Shown in pieces: positions 1 through 8,685 of a stretch of DNA of 64,000 nt. The notes under the pieces were generated by a model. The model was not told where the DNA came from and did no database searches. It worked only from the letters and a program-made list of their open reading frames with translations. The translations under genes and the position numbers were made by a program. How positions within the stretch are numbered: the first letter of the stretch is position 1; each line of letters starts with the position of its first letter. Where the stretch lies: positions 310,001 through 374,000 of the forward strand of contig NZ_FOOU01000002.1 of assembly GCF_900113275.1 (NCBI RefSeq), given 5' to 3'. This DNA comes from Neptunomonas qingdaonensis. Lineage in GTDB: Bacteria; Pseudomonadota; Gammaproteobacteria; Pseudomonadales; Balneatricaceae.

Positions 1-400
1 CGACATGCAGCACCCCCTTCTTCAAGTCACATCGGATATCGTGTTTTTTTATAAGCTGTTTTACTAACGCCACTGAATCAACAGACATATCCCACAGTGC
101 CCGTGCGGCAAACTCACCTACTTGCGTCATCAGAGTTTCATGATCCATATTATGACCGGGACATACCTGGCCACCGTTACGCCCCGAAGCCCCCCAACCA
201 ACACGTTCTGCCTCCAGCACAGTGACGCTATAACCTTTCTCGGCAAGATGCAGTGCAGCAGACAATCCGGTAAAGCCAGCGCCAATAACACAAACATCAC
301 TACTGATTTCGCCTTTTAACTCATCGTTAAACACACAGCACTCTGCTGTTCTGTTTACAGAGTCAACATAGTAAGACGACTCATAGCCAGTCACACTCAT
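1..400 (-). CDS. puuB: Gamma-glutamylputrescine oxidoreductase, N-terminal part (cut by window edge)
   Basis: An open frame runs leftward from an ATG at 400 off the window edge, giving 133 N-terminal residues. A GAGG ribosome site lies 6-10 bases before the ATG. Residues about 36-65 form an FAD-binding dinucleotide fold (VIGAGFTGLSAA, ending in VLEAERVGWGASGRNGGQ), the pattern of DadA/PuuB-type amine oxidases. In E. coli PuuB oxidises gamma-glutamylputrescine to gamma-glutamyl-aminobutyraldehyde. It is divergent from puuA, the enzyme that makes its substrate, and this is the main reason to prefer PuuB over another member of the family. The substrate-binding C-terminal part lies outside the window. 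Confidence 0.8.
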   Translation of the reverse strand, partial: MSVTGYESSYYVDSVNRTAECCVFNDELKGEISSDVCVIGAGFTGLSAALHLAEKGYSVTVLEAERVGWGASGRNGGQVCPGHNMDHETLMTQVGEFAARALWDMSVDSVALVKQLIKKHDIRCDLKKGVLHV

Positions 401-707
401 TTCAATGCCTCGTCTAAAAGAAAAAAAACAGCCTGAAAGCCACGTATCAGCCTCATGAAAAAAAGCATTTAAACCGCTGATTTAATCACTTAATTTGATA
501 ATAAACTATGATTAAAATAGCTATATGAAAATCACAAAAATGCTTTTAAAATCAAGTAAAATCCCTTGATAATAATTCAGGTTAGTAACGCAAGTTAATA
601 ACACAGCGGGTTTGACATTGCTTATCATAAGGGTGATTAAAAACGGCTTGCTGATACGGGCTATACATTCAGCATTAACACTCAGGCACGACACATAAAG
701 GTGATTT
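401..707. promoter_or_regulatory. Divergent puuB/puuA intergenic region
   Basis: This 307-base AT-rich spacer must hold the promoters of both puuB (leftward) and puuA (rightward). A TTGACA hexamer occurs at 612-617, but no good -10 box follows at the usual 16-18 base spacing, so it is only a weak candidate. I do not see the TTTGTGATCACAAA palindrome found near 11.5 and 12.5 kb, so these genes may be under a different regulator. Confidence 0.4.
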
Positions 708-2051
708 ATGGAAGCCGTAGAAAAGTTCCTCAAAGAGAACGCCATCATCGAAGTAGAATCGACCCTACCAGATATGACAGGTAATGCCCGCGGTAAGTTT
801 TACCCTACAAAAAAATTCCTCGCTGAGAAAGGCGGACGCATACCAGAAACAGTACTGGTTCAAACCGTCACCGGCGACTGGGCAGATAACCATTACGACA
901 TCGTTGATGCAAGTGATCGTGATATGATTCTGCTACCAGACCCCGATACCCTGAGAATCGTTCCCTGGGCCGCTGAACCGACAGCCCAAATCATCAACGA
1001 CTGCTATGATACGCAGGGCGGACTGCATCCCCTCGCATCCCGGACCGTACTGCGAAAAGTACTCGCCCTCTTCGAGAAAAAAGGCCTTCGCCCGGTCATT
1101 GCGCCGGAAGTAGAATTCTATCTTATCCAGAAGAACACAGACCCTGATTACGAACTCAAACCGGCTACAGGCCGTTCTGGTCGCCGCGAAACCGCACGTC
1201 AGTCTTACAGCATAGATGCCGTCAATGAGTTCAATCCCATCATTGATACGCTATACAGCTACTGTGAAGCCCAAGGGTTAGATATCGACACTCTGATTCA
1301 TGAGTCCGGTGCTGCTCAGATGGAGATCAACTTTCTGCATGGTGATCCGCTCAAACTAGCCGATCAGGTATTTGTGTTTAAACGCACCTTACGTGAAACC
1401 GCCTTAAAACATGGTGTATATGCCACCTTTATGGCAAAGCCTATGCAGTCAGAACCGGGCAGCGCCATGCACATACATCAAAGCTTAATTGACATTAAAA
1501 CCGGTAAAAATATTTTTACGACAGAGAATGGTACTTTCAGCGAAGCGTTTTATTACTATCTCGGTGGCCTGCAAAAATACACGCCCAATGCAATCAGTTT
1601 CTTTGCGCCTAATGTTAATTCATATCGCCGTTTTGCACCGGATATTGCCGCGCCAGTCAATATGAAATGGGGAATAGATAACCGTACAACAGGCTTACGT
1701 GTTCCCAAATCGGAATCCGAAGCCACACGGATTGAAAACCGCTTTCCAGGGTCTGACTCCAACCCCTACCTGGCAATAGCCGCAAGTTTGGCGTGCGGAT
1801 ACCTTGGCATGAAAGAAAAATTACAACCGACGAAACCCACCTACGATGCCGCCGCCGAAGAAGGTGACAGCGTTGAACTGGCCCGCTCTCTTGAAGAAGG
1901 GTTGCGTCTGCTCGAAGATTGCCCGGAATTACGTGAAATCATGGGTTCGCGCTTCATCGATGCTTATATCGGGGTAAAACGCGCAGAGTTCGAAACCTTC
2001 CACAAAGTAATCAGCTCGTGGGAACGCGAGTACTTATTGCTTAACGTGTAA
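708..2051 (+). CDS. puuA: Glutamate-putrescine ligase (glutamine synthetase family)
   Basis: This 447-residue protein belongs to the GlnA family but has the shorter form typical of gamma-glutamylputrescine synthetase. It would join glutamate to putrescine using ATP, the first step of the Puu pathway, in the cytoplasm. Visible landmarks are the N-terminal beta-grasp part (VESTLPDMTGNARGKFYPTK), the metal-binding motif APEVEFYL near residue 130, the AQMEINF motif near 205, the ATP-site motif MHIHQSL near 254 and the loop RFPGSDSNPYLAIAASL near 345. An AGGTG ribosome site precedes the ATG. The gene is divergent from puuB. A second family member lies at 10076-11455, so exact substrates (putrescine, spermidine, other amines) cannot be assigned from sequence. 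Confidence 0.85.
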   Translation: MEAVEKFLKENAIIEVESTLPDMTGNARGKFYPTKKFLAEKGGRIPETVLVQTVTGDWADNHYDIVDASDRDMILLPDPDTLRIVPWAAEPTAQIINDCYDTQGGLHPLASRTVLRKVLALFEKKGLRPVIAPEVEFYLIQKNTDPDYELKPATGRSGRRETARQSYSIDAVNEFNPIIDTLYSYCEAQGLDIDTLIHESGAAQMEINFLHGDPLKLADQVFVFKRTLRETALKHGVYATFMAKPMQSEPGSAMHIHQSLIDIKTGKNIFTTENGTFSEAFYYYLGGLQKYTPNAISFFAPNVNSYRRFAPDIAAPVNMKWGIDNRTTGLRVPKSESEATRIENRFPGSDSNPYLAIAASLACGYLGMKEKLQPTKPTYDAAAEEGDSVELARSLEEGLRLLEDCPELREIMGSRFIDAYIGVKRAEFETFHKVISSWEREYLLLNV

Positions 2052-2191
2052 CCCGTTGACAAAATACAGAGCACTGAGGAGCACCAACCGCCAACAAGAC
2101 GAGATCAAAACTCTCGATACTTTCTCTACTTTCGTTACTCTAGATACTTCCAATGCCCTCAATACGCCCGTTATCCTGCACCTCTGGCTAC

Positions 2192-2220
2192 GGGCTTAGG
2201 GCTTAGGGCTTAAGGGCTTA
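2192..2220. repeat. Heptamer tandem repeat GGGCTTA x4
   Basis: Four copies of GGGCTTA occur at 2192-2198, 2199-2205, 2206-2212 and 2214-2220, with one extra A before the last. They fill the space just before the stop codon of the convergent lipoprotein gene and look like a slippage-prone microsatellite. No function can be read from it. Confidence 0.8.
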
Positions 2221-2226
2221 CCTGTG

Positions 2227-3231
2227 TTATAAACGCCATCCCCAATACTTCAAGAAGCCTGGAAAATCACGCATGTCCGAGGTTTGCCGTGCCCACGGCT
2301 TAATACTGGTATAAAAACTCGGGCCATCATCGCCTACCATACCGTAACGCTTATCCACACCGACACGTGAGTCGAGTGCCCACCAACTCACTAACAAAAA
2401 CTCGAATGGTTTATATACACCACGCACATAACCATTTTCAGCCCCGCTAGTCTCAAACATCGACTCAAACAGTGCAGACTCAGGCCCGCCAGACTCCAAC
2501 CCAGCAGGGCGAGGCAACTTATCCAAATCACTCATCGGCCGCAATGTCAGTGGCTGTAAAGCATATTGTGCTATCACTTTATCCAATGGCAACACATCAA
2601 TATGATTCACCCGATGCGTTTCATCCTGTAAATAAATAACTAATTTTTCGTCATCAGCTTCACCCAGCTTGAGTAAACCGGGCAAAACAGCGCCATAAAC
2701 AGATTGCTGATGCGTGTTCCAGTTATCAGGGTAGGCCTCCTTAGGCAGGTAATTCGTTGGTTGTATCGCCAGATAACAACCACAGGTATGCACCGTAGTG
2801 AACAAAACAGCTTGCTGCTGACTGTTAAGTGTAACCACCAGCAACAGACCGACATTCTTACCCGTGGTTAAATTAAACGGCAGCAAACTAAAAGGGACTT
2901 TTTCAAAATGCAGGCGGTATATCAGATTTGTGTATTCTCCATTGGCGGTTTCAAATGAACGCTTCTCGGTATAAACCACCGCCTTAGTTGGGTTTATCGT
3001 CAGGGTCACTCGCCGGGCTTCACTAACAATTTCAGGCTGGCCGATTCGGTTATAAGAATGCCGAGGCCGCTCGCTCACTATAACTGGCATATTCCGGGAG
3101 AACGCATCAGTACCCGAGGCTGCAAAAGCAAGCCTTGGCAGGTTTTCCTCGAAAGCTAAACTGGCACAACCTCCTAATAAAAAAAGAGTCATAACAGTCG
3201 CAATTTTTAACAATACAAAACGATATAACAT
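2227..3231 (-). CDS. Predicted lipoprotein of unknown function
   Basis: The protein has about 334 residues if it starts at the ATG at 3231; a GTG at 3252 would add seven. From the ATG there is a clean lipoprotein signal: a basic start, a hydrophobic stretch (VLLKIATVMTLFLL) and a lipobox LLGGC with Cys22. The mature part has no motif I recognise. It carries a CGC pair in the middle (TVHTCGCYLAI) and an aromatic, Trp-rich C-terminus ending in FLKYWGWRL. It is convergent with puuA and has no obvious operon partner. An envelope role is inferred from the signal only. Confidence 0.65.
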   Translation of the reverse strand: MLYRFVLLKIATVMTLFLLGGCASLAFEENLPRLAFAASGTDAFSRNMPVIVSERPRHSYNRIGQPEIVSEARRVTLTINPTKAVVYTEKRSFETANGEYTNLIYRLHFEKVPFSLLPFNLTTGKNVGLLLVVTLNSQQQAVLFTTVHTCGCYLAIQPTNYLPKEAYPDNWNTHQQSVYGAVLPGLLKLGEADDEKLVIYLQDETHRVNHIDVLPLDKVIAQYALQPLTLRPMSDLDKLPRPAGLESGGPESALFESMFETSGAENGYVRGVYKPFEFLLVSWWALDSRVGVDKRYGMVGDDGPSFYTSIKPWARQTSDMRDFPGFLKYWGWRL

Positions 3232-3252
3232 GCTATTGATCCATAAAAACAC

Positions 3253-3536
3253 GATGACACATCATCACCGTACCAGATTACAAAACATCTCTCTGGCAGA
3301 AACTGTTCATCCGACTAATGTGTGCCAAAACATTGCCATGATGGTTCTACAGGAACTTACAATAGTGGACCTGTACAAACCGGCTGTAACTGTTAATTTA
3401 TCAATCCAAAGCTGAATAAAAAACACCTGAGTAGCTAGATGACTCCATTAGATACATTATTGCCGACCGCATGCTCGTTTTTTGCAGGGCTTAAAATGGC
3501 AACAATCGGGAGTTAGCGATAGCGATGAGGAGCAGT
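3253..3536. other. Intergenic region without a recognised gene
   Basis: About 280 bases separate the divergent lipoprotein and paiB-like genes. The short frames here have no family resemblance and look spurious. A GAGGAG ribosome site at 3527-3532 belongs to the paiB-like gene. Confidence 0.4.
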
Positions 3537-4154
3537 ATGTACATTCCAAGTAATATGAAGATGGATGACTTATCCACCGCTCACGATTTTATCGATGAGT
3601 TTGGTTTTGGCGTTATTGTCTCCGACTCATTAACCGGTACACATCTGCCTTTTGTTCTACATCGCGATGAAGGAGACAATGGTGTGCTTTATAGCCATTG
3701 CGCCAAAGCCAACCCGCACTGGAAAGAACTCGACAATAAAGAAGTACTCATCATATTTTCGGGTCCGCACAGTTACATTTCACCTAGCTGGTACGCTCAA
3801 TCACCTGCAGTACCTACCTGGAACTATGCGGCTGTTCATGCCTACGGCATCGTTTCTCTGCTAGACGATAAACAAACGTTAGACGCCGTTGAAGCGGTGG
3901 TTGGTCAATATGAGCCCGGGCTTTTAATAGATAAAAATATCATTAGCGACGAATTCTGAGACAAGATGCTGCCAGGCATTGTGGGCCTCAAGGTCGAATT
4001 ATCAAATATTGAAGGCAAACTTAAACTGGGGCAGCTACGTAAAAAGGAAGATCAGGTCGGCGTTTATAACGCCCTCACTCAATCCAGTAACCTGCAAGAT
4101 CAAGCACTTGCGCACTATATGAAAAAGATCAATTCAGGCACCGGTGGTACTTGA
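3537..4154 (+). pseudogene. PaiB-family FMN-binding protein, interrupted by an in-frame UGA
   Basis: The frame starts at the ATG at 3537, five bases after GAGGAG, and reads MYIPSNMKM, the usual PaiB start. It continues to a TGA at 3957-3959, then in the same frame (DKMLPGIVGLKVEL onward) to a stop at 4152-4154. The second part is the expected PaiB C-terminus, with the LPGIVG and IEGKLKLGQ segments. Together the parts make about 205 residues, the normal family length. The family (FMN-binding split barrel) is annotated as a negative transcriptional regulator from Bacillus PaiB. One base change, for example CGA to TGA, would explain the break. It is most likely a recent pseudogene; readthrough or a sequencing error are the alternatives. 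Confidence 0.8.
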
Positions 4155-4364
4155 TATCTAACGTCTCTTCTTAAGGCTGGGCTGGCTCATATTCTCTAGC
4201 TTCTAATGATGAATTTATCTCATCTAAATGGTTAAAAAAGATCTCTTGTTGCAACGCAATATCAACCCTAGAATGCACTTCTATTTTACTACTATCCTGA
4301 CATAGAGGGCACTTTCAGCCACTCATGCTGATAGCTAATCACTGACAGACTTGTAGAGAACGCC

Positions 4365-4568
4365 ATGACCAACTTAGATGAATTCAGACAAAATTTCGTA
4401 CCTACCTATCGTGAGCCAGAAAAGGACTATTTCCTGCGTTTGGCTACGGAATACAACAAGCTAATTAAGCGTGAAGCACGCCAGGCGCGTAAAGCCTATT
4501 GGATCAATCTACTATCAACAGCGATTAAGCCAGTAGTTAGCAAGCCTAACCTGCTGCACTCAAGCTAA
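4365..4568 (+). CDS. Small hypothetical protein (67 residues)
   Basis: The 67-residue product is rich in basic and aromatic residues in its middle (EYNKLIKREARQARKAYW), which would form an amphipathic helix. A weak GAGAA site precedes the ATG, and a good intrinsic terminator follows 24 bases after the stop, which supports a real transcription unit. I do not recognise the family. There is no signal peptide; the WINLLSTAI stretch is too short for a convincing membrane segment. Confidence 0.5.
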   Translation: MTNLDEFRQNFVPTYREPEKDYFLRLATEYNKLIKREARQARKAYWINLLSTAIKPVVSKPNLLHSS

Positions 4569-4591
4569 TGTGGCTATATCGATGCAATGAG

Positions 4592-4623
4592 AAAAGCGGA
4601 GCTGAAAAGTATCCGCTTTTTTT
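4592..4623 (+). terminator. Intrinsic terminator after the 67-residue gene
   Basis: The arms AAAAGCGGA (4592-4600) and TCCGCTTTT (4612-4620) pair perfectly around an 11-base loop and run into a tract of seven T (4617-4623). Confidence 0.8.
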
Positions 4624-4720
4624 GTGCCTTAAATTCAACACGACCTACCTTTACCTGCTCTCACACACGGCTCAAGCAACCGCTGAAATCTTATTACCGG
4701 AAGAAATATAAGGAAGACCG

Positions 4721-5446
4721 CTAACTCACCGCTCTGCTCTTCAAAAACGCCGCCATCCAACGCGCTACTTCACAAGAATCGGTGGCTGCACCAGGCTGGC
4801 GCAGTGTGGCTAAGCCTTGCTCCGCTACATCAAGGGGGACAACCTTGCCTTTGCGTGCGTTGACCAATACGTCTTCAAATTCCAGCGTGAATTCCGGATG
4901 CGCCTGAATGGTGAGTATCCTGTCATCATAGATAAGGCCTGCATATTGGCAGAAGTCAGACGTCGCAAATACCTGCGCATTAGCCGGCTTGTCGATTACC
5001 TGATCCTGATGCATGGAATTAATCGTAAATGAGCTTTCGCTTGTTGGGATAAAGTCAAACTCACCGGTCAACTCATAGCGCTGCAAACCCACACCCCAGC
5101 CACCGTCATATTTATCCACTTTTCCATTAAACGCTTCGGCAATTATCTGATGCCCAAAGCAGATGCCGACCATCGGTTTATTCTCGGCATGAATCTGCAG
5201 GATCAGCGCTTTGAGCTTTTGCATCCAAGGCAGATTCTGATATACGTTAAACTTTGAGCCTGTAATTATCCAACCGTCACACACGCCGGCATTCTCAGGA
5301 AACTCATCTTCGCGCACATCAAACACTTCATATTCGAAGGCGCAGTCTGCTTGGTTAAACAGCTGAACAAACATATCCGCATAAGAGCCAAATGTGCCCA
5401 GCAGTTCATCGGGAGTAATCCCCGTTGCAAGGATACCTAATTTCAT
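4721..5446 (-). CDS. Class I glutamine amidotransferase-like protein
   Basis: The protein has 241 residues from the ATG at 5446; a GTG at 5461 is possible, but the GGTGGG ribosome site lies between the two and favours the ATG. The GATase fold shows the nucleophile elbow GICFGHQ (Cys96) and the HPEF motif (His183, Glu185), so the triad is complete. The elbow resembles GuaA-like amidotransferases more than PuuD, which has an Arg after the Cys. It lies downstream of potFGHI in the same direction, so hydrolysis of a gamma-glutamyl compound in polyamine breakdown is plausible, as for SpuA/PuuD, but the true substrate is not shown by the sequence. Confidence 0.75.
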   Translation of the reverse strand: MKLGILATGITPDELLGTFGSYADMFVQLFNQADCAFEYEVFDVREDEFPENAGVCDGWIITGSKFNVYQNLPWMQKLKALILQIHAENKPMVGICFGHQIIAEAFNGKVDKYDGGWGVGLQRYELTGEFDFIPTSESSFTINSMHQDQVIDKPANAQVFATSDFCQYAGLIYDDRILTIQAHPEFTLEFEDVLVNARKGKVVPLDVAEQGLATLRQPGAATDSCEVARWMAAFLKSRAVS

Positions 5447-5496
5447 TTTATGACCCACCACTTCGTTCTTTCTCGATTATTACACACTGTTTATTG

Positions 5497-5525
5497 GAGC
5501 AGAAGCTTATGAAAAGCTTCTGCTC
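5497..5525 (-). terminator. Stem-loop after potI
   Basis: GAGCAGAAGCTT (5497-5508) pairs perfectly with AAGCTTCTGCTC (5514-5525) around a five-base loop. It lies between the potI stop and the amidotransferase start. No T tract follows in the leftward direction, so it may be an mRNA-stabilising hairpin or a weak terminator. Confidence 0.55.
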
Positions 5526-5564
5526 TTTGCTTACAAGCCACTTACAAACGCTTCTTTTGCAGCG

Positions 5565-6380
5565 CTATTCATGATTAGACAGCAGTTTTGTTTGTCGTCT
5601 CATTTGATACATCGCCGCCAATACACCCAAGGCGACAATCGCGATCATGATAGTCGCCAGCGCATTCACTTCCGGCGTCACACCCAAACGAACTTTGGAG
5701 AAGATCACCATGGGTAAAGTGCTGTTGCCAGGACCGGATACGAAACTGGCAATAACCAGATCATCCAAAGACAAGGTAAAGGACAACAACCAACCAGAGA
5801 TAAGTGCCGGAGCAATCAAAGGCAAAGTAACCAGAAAAAACAACGTGGAAGGTTTTGCCCCCAGGTCCATTGCTGCTTCTTCTAAGGTTTCATCGATTGA
5901 CGCTAAGCGGGATTGCACAATAACGGCGACATACGCCATACAAAAGGTGGTATGAGCTATGATAATCGTTCCGGTACCGCGTCCTGATGGCCAGCCGAAC
6001 ATGCCTTCCATTGCAACAAACAGCAGCAGTAAGGACAAACCGGTTATCACTTCCGGCATCACCAGTGGCGCCGTTATCCAACCCGATAAAATCATCTTGC
6101 CACGGAAACGCCCCATACGGGATAAAACAAAACCAGCCATCGTGCCCAATACCACAGCCAGGCTGGCACTGACCAGTGCAATTTTAAAACTGACCAACGC
6201 TGCATCAATAATCTGCTGATTATTAAACAGCTCGGTATACCATTTGAGAGACCAGCCACCCCAGACAGTGACCAGCTTAGACTTATTAAAACTGTAAACA
6301 ATCAGGGATATTATCGGTGCGTAGAGGAAAACAAACCCCATAATAGCCGTCGTATTGAGAAACAGTGAGCGACGTTTCAT
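5565..6380 (-). CDS. potI: Putrescine ABC transporter permease PotI
   Basis: The 271-residue inner membrane protein has about six hydrophobic segments, beginning with AIMGFVFLYAPIISLIVYSF. The EAA loop that contacts the ATPase is clear near residue 165 (EEAAMDLGAKPSTLFFLVTLPLI). It is the second permease of the PotFGHI-type importer and overlaps the potH stop by four bases (ATGA), which implies translational coupling. PotC of the spermidine system is the near alternative; the putrescine assignment rests on the potF-like binding protein and the surrounding puu genes. Confidence 0.9.
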   Translation of the reverse strand: MKRRSLFLNTTAIMGFVFLYAPIISLIVYSFNKSKLVTVWGGWSLKWYTELFNNQQIIDAALVSFKIALVSASLAVVLGTMAGFVLSRMGRFRGKMILSGWITAPLVMPEVITGLSLLLLFVAMEGMFGWPSGRGTGTIIIAHTTFCMAYVAVIVQSRLASIDETLEEAAMDLGAKPSTLFFLVTLPLIAPALISGWLLSFTLSLDDLVIASFVSGPGNSTLPMVIFSKVRLGVTPEVNALATIMIAIVALGVLAAMYQMRRQTKLLSNHE

Positions 6381-7336
6381 GAGTGCGCCTCCTCTTTACC
6401 CTGAGCGTTTCGGATAAGCATAATCGGCAGCACCAATACCACCAGCATAACAATAGCGACGGCCGAGGCCATCGGCCAATCCCGATTAAGGAAGAACTCA
6501 TCCCACAGTACCCGCCCAATCATCAGCGTGTCCGAGCCACCCAGTAATGCCGGTATCACGAACTCACCGACAGCAGGAATAAACACCAGAATACAGCCGG
6601 CAATGATCCCTGGAACAGCCAATGGTAAGGTGATCATAAAGAAACTTTGGAGTGGACGTGCCCCTAGGTCTTCAGCCGCTTCCAGTAGGGTCAGATCCAT
6701 CTTTTCGAGTGCGGTATACAATGGCAGAATCATGAAAGGCAGATAGGTATAAACAATGCCGATATACACAGCAAAGTCAGTCTGCAACATCACCAGGGGT
6801 TGATCGATAATGCCTATGGATAATAAGAACTCATTCACAACACCATTCTTTTTCAGAAAACCCATCCAGGCGTAGACGCGCAACAGGAATGACGTCCAGA
6901 AAGGCAGAATCACCAATGCCAGTAAGACAACACGAGTTGAAGGCTTGCTGCGTGCGATCAGATAAGCAACAGGGAAACCGACAATCAGTGCAAAAAATGT
7001 GGAAACAGCCGCAATTTTAACCGAATTTATATAGGCATCCAGATAAAAATCATCTTCTATGAGATAAAAATAATTACCCAGATTCAGCTTAAAGGTGGCA
7101 TACGCCTCTTCAAGGTCCCACTCAAATATCGCCGTGTATGGTGGTATTGCAATCGCAGATTCCGACAAGGATATTTTGAATACCACCAGAAAGGGAATGA
7201 AGAAAAAAACACCTAACCAGAGTGCAGGAACGGCAATAACGCCTAAGCGCCCCCAGTTCACACTTCTGAAAATATTATATTTCGCCATCCCCGATGCAGA
7301 TTTATCAATCCATGCAGCCCCTGTTGAAACACTCAT
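6377..7336 (-). CDS. potH: Putrescine ABC transporter permease PotH
   Basis: The 319-residue permease has a hydrophilic N-terminus, a first membrane segment (VIAVPALWLGVFFFIPFLVVF), a long periplasmic loop and five further segments. Its EAA loop reads EAAEDLGARPLQSFFMITLPLA. It pairs with PotI to form the channel. It overlaps potG upstream and potI downstream by four bases each, so the three genes form one tightly coupled operon. Confidence 0.9.
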   Translation of the reverse strand: MSVSTGAAWIDKSASGMAKYNIFRSVNWGRLGVIAVPALWLGVFFFIPFLVVFKISLSESAIAIPPYTAIFEWDLEEAYATFKLNLGNYFYLIEDDFYLDAYINSVKIAAVSTFFALIVGFPVAYLIARSKPSTRVVLLALVILPFWTSFLLRVYAWMGFLKKNGVVNEFLLSIGIIDQPLVMLQTDFAVYIGIVYTYLPFMILPLYTALEKMDLTLLEAAEDLGARPLQSFFMITLPLAVPGIIAGCILVFIPAVGEFVIPALLGGSDTLMIGRVLWDEFFLNRDWPMASAVAIVMLVVLVLPIMLIRNAQGKEEAHS

Positions 7337-8502
7337 GATGTCAGCACCACACTGCTATCTATCTGCCACGAAAGGTAAACTTTATCATGCCAGGTAAATC
7401 GAGCCCCCATGTCCCGCACAAAGTTCGGTTGGGTAACACGCACATCTTTACCACTGGCCAAACGTACTTTAAACACGGACAAGCTACCCATGTAGGCGAT
7501 ATCTTCAATAACACCTTCAATCCAATTATTCGCCTGCTCGGGTTTATTACGGCTTATTTTTATTTTTTCGGGACGTATCGCCATATGTACCGTCTGGTTA
7601 GGTGCACAGCTGATACCATGATTAACAAAAAATTCAGCTCCCGCTTCTTTAGAGCGTATGCGTACACTATCCGGAAGATCTTCAATTATCTGCCCTTCGA
7701 ACAAGTTCACCGAACCGACAAACTCGGCAACAAAACGGCTATTCGGATATTCATACACCAGGTGCGGCTCGGCGGTTTGTACAATCACGCCATTATTCAT
7801 AACGCCGATTCGTGTTGCCAGCGTCATCGCTTCTTCCTGGTCATGCGTAACCACCACGAAAGTTACGCCTAACTGCTCCTGGATATTAATTAATTCAAAC
7901 TGAGTTTCTTCACGCAGCTTTTTATCCAATGCGCCGAGCGGCTCATCCAGTAGCAATAGCTTTGGGCGTTTAATCAATGAACGCGCCAAGGCAACACGCT
8001 GGCGCTGCCCGCCGGATAGCTGATTAGGCTTTCGCTTACCCAGATGTCCCAACTGCACCATATCCAACATTTGATCAACGCGCTGTTTAACTTCACTACG
8101 CGCCACACCTTCACGCTTCAGACCAAAAGCAATGTTATCGGCTACCGTTAAATGCGGAAAAAGCGCATACGATTGAAACATCATATTGACGGGGCGATTC
8201 CACGGCTGAACACCCGCCATATCAATGCCGTCTATCAGAATTCGGCCACTACTGGCGGATTCAAAACCTGCCAGAATACGCAGTAAAGTACTCTTGCCTG
8301 ATCCAGAACCACCTAAAAGACAAAAGAGTTCATTTTTATAGATATCCAGCGAGATATTATCTACCGCCGTAAACTCTCCGAACTTCTTGGTTACATTTTC
8401 AATTTTAAGAAACGGCTCAGCGCCTTCCTGTTTCCATAATGGTATTTCAACAGAATTCGTCTTCGACGACGTGTGCAGTTCGCTATGTTGGGACAACGTC
8501 AT
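7333..8502 (-). CDS. potG: Putrescine ABC transporter ATP-binding protein PotG
   Basis: The 389-residue ATPase powers polyamine import. Residues about 30-260 form the ABC domain: Walker A GGSGSGKST, Q-loop FQSYALFPH, signature LSGGQRQRVALARSL, Walker B LLLLDEPLGALD and the His switch VVTHDQ. A C-terminal TOBE-like part follows (VHMAIRPEKIKI onward), as in PotA/PotG/MalK. The start lies 183 bases after potF, across a hairpin and an inverted repeat, so binding protein and transporter can be expressed at different levels. Confidence 0.9.
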   Translation of the reverse strand: MTLSQHSELHTSSKTNSVEIPLWKQEGAEPFLKIENVTKKFGEFTAVDNISLDIYKNELFCLLGGSGSGKSTLLRILAGFESASSGRILIDGIDMAGVQPWNRPVNMMFQSYALFPHLTVADNIAFGLKREGVARSEVKQRVDQMLDMVQLGHLGKRKPNQLSGGQRQRVALARSLIKRPKLLLLDEPLGALDKKLREETQFELINIQEQLGVTFVVVTHDQEEAMTLATRIGVMNNGVIVQTAEPHLVYEYPNSRFVAEFVGSVNLFEGQIIEDLPDSVRIRSKEAGAEFFVNHGISCAPNQTVHMAIRPEKIKISRNKPEQANNWIEGVIEDIAYMGSLSVFKVRLASGKDVRVTQPNFVRDMGARFTWHDKVYLSWQIDSSVVLTS

Positions 8503-8538
8503 AACAACCCCTTGGCTATTTATTCTTCTCAGGGAATC

Positions 8539-8606
8539 TCTAAATAAGCCCAGAAGCCAGGCAGCTTTGTCAGGTTGTTATAAAACCAACCGAAGGCTTA
8601 TTTAGA
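8539..8606. repeat. 12-bp inverted repeat, MITE-like, in the potF-potG spacer
   Basis: TCTAAATAAGCC (8539-8550) is repeated inverted as GGCTTATTTAGA (8595-8606), enclosing 44 bases without coding potential. Size and perfect ends recall a miniature inverted-repeat element, but no target-site duplication is evident and no second copy is seen in the window. A large mRNA hairpin in the operon is the alternative. Confidence 0.45.
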
Positions 8607-8638
8607 AACTCTTAAATATGTTTGATATGTTGAATAAA

Positions 8639-8657
8639 GGGGTGAATATTTCACCCC
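8639..8657 (-). terminator. Stem-loop after potF
   Basis: GGGGTGAA (8639-8646) pairs with TTCACCCC (8650-8657) around a three-base loop, 28 bases after the potF stop. Leftward it is followed by TTTATT. It probably gives partial termination or 3' end protection, keeping binding-protein mRNA above transporter mRNA, as is common in ABC import operons. Confidence 0.6.
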
Positions 8658-8685
8658 CCTTTTTAGTCAGCAATGACTACCAATG

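Noticed and set aside
612-640. Sigma-70 promoter for puuA at TTGACA
   Set aside because: The best hexamer at the right distance matches only three of six -10 positions, so the call is not supported beyond the -35 hexamer.
3230-3415. Rightward frame of 61 codons
   Set aside because: It overlaps the lipoprotein start, lacks a ribosome site and has a composition unlike the neighbouring genes.
4721-5446. Direct assignment as PuuD
   Set aside because: The nucleophile motif is GICFGHQ, of the GuaA-like type, and not the PuuD-type motif; position alone is not enough.
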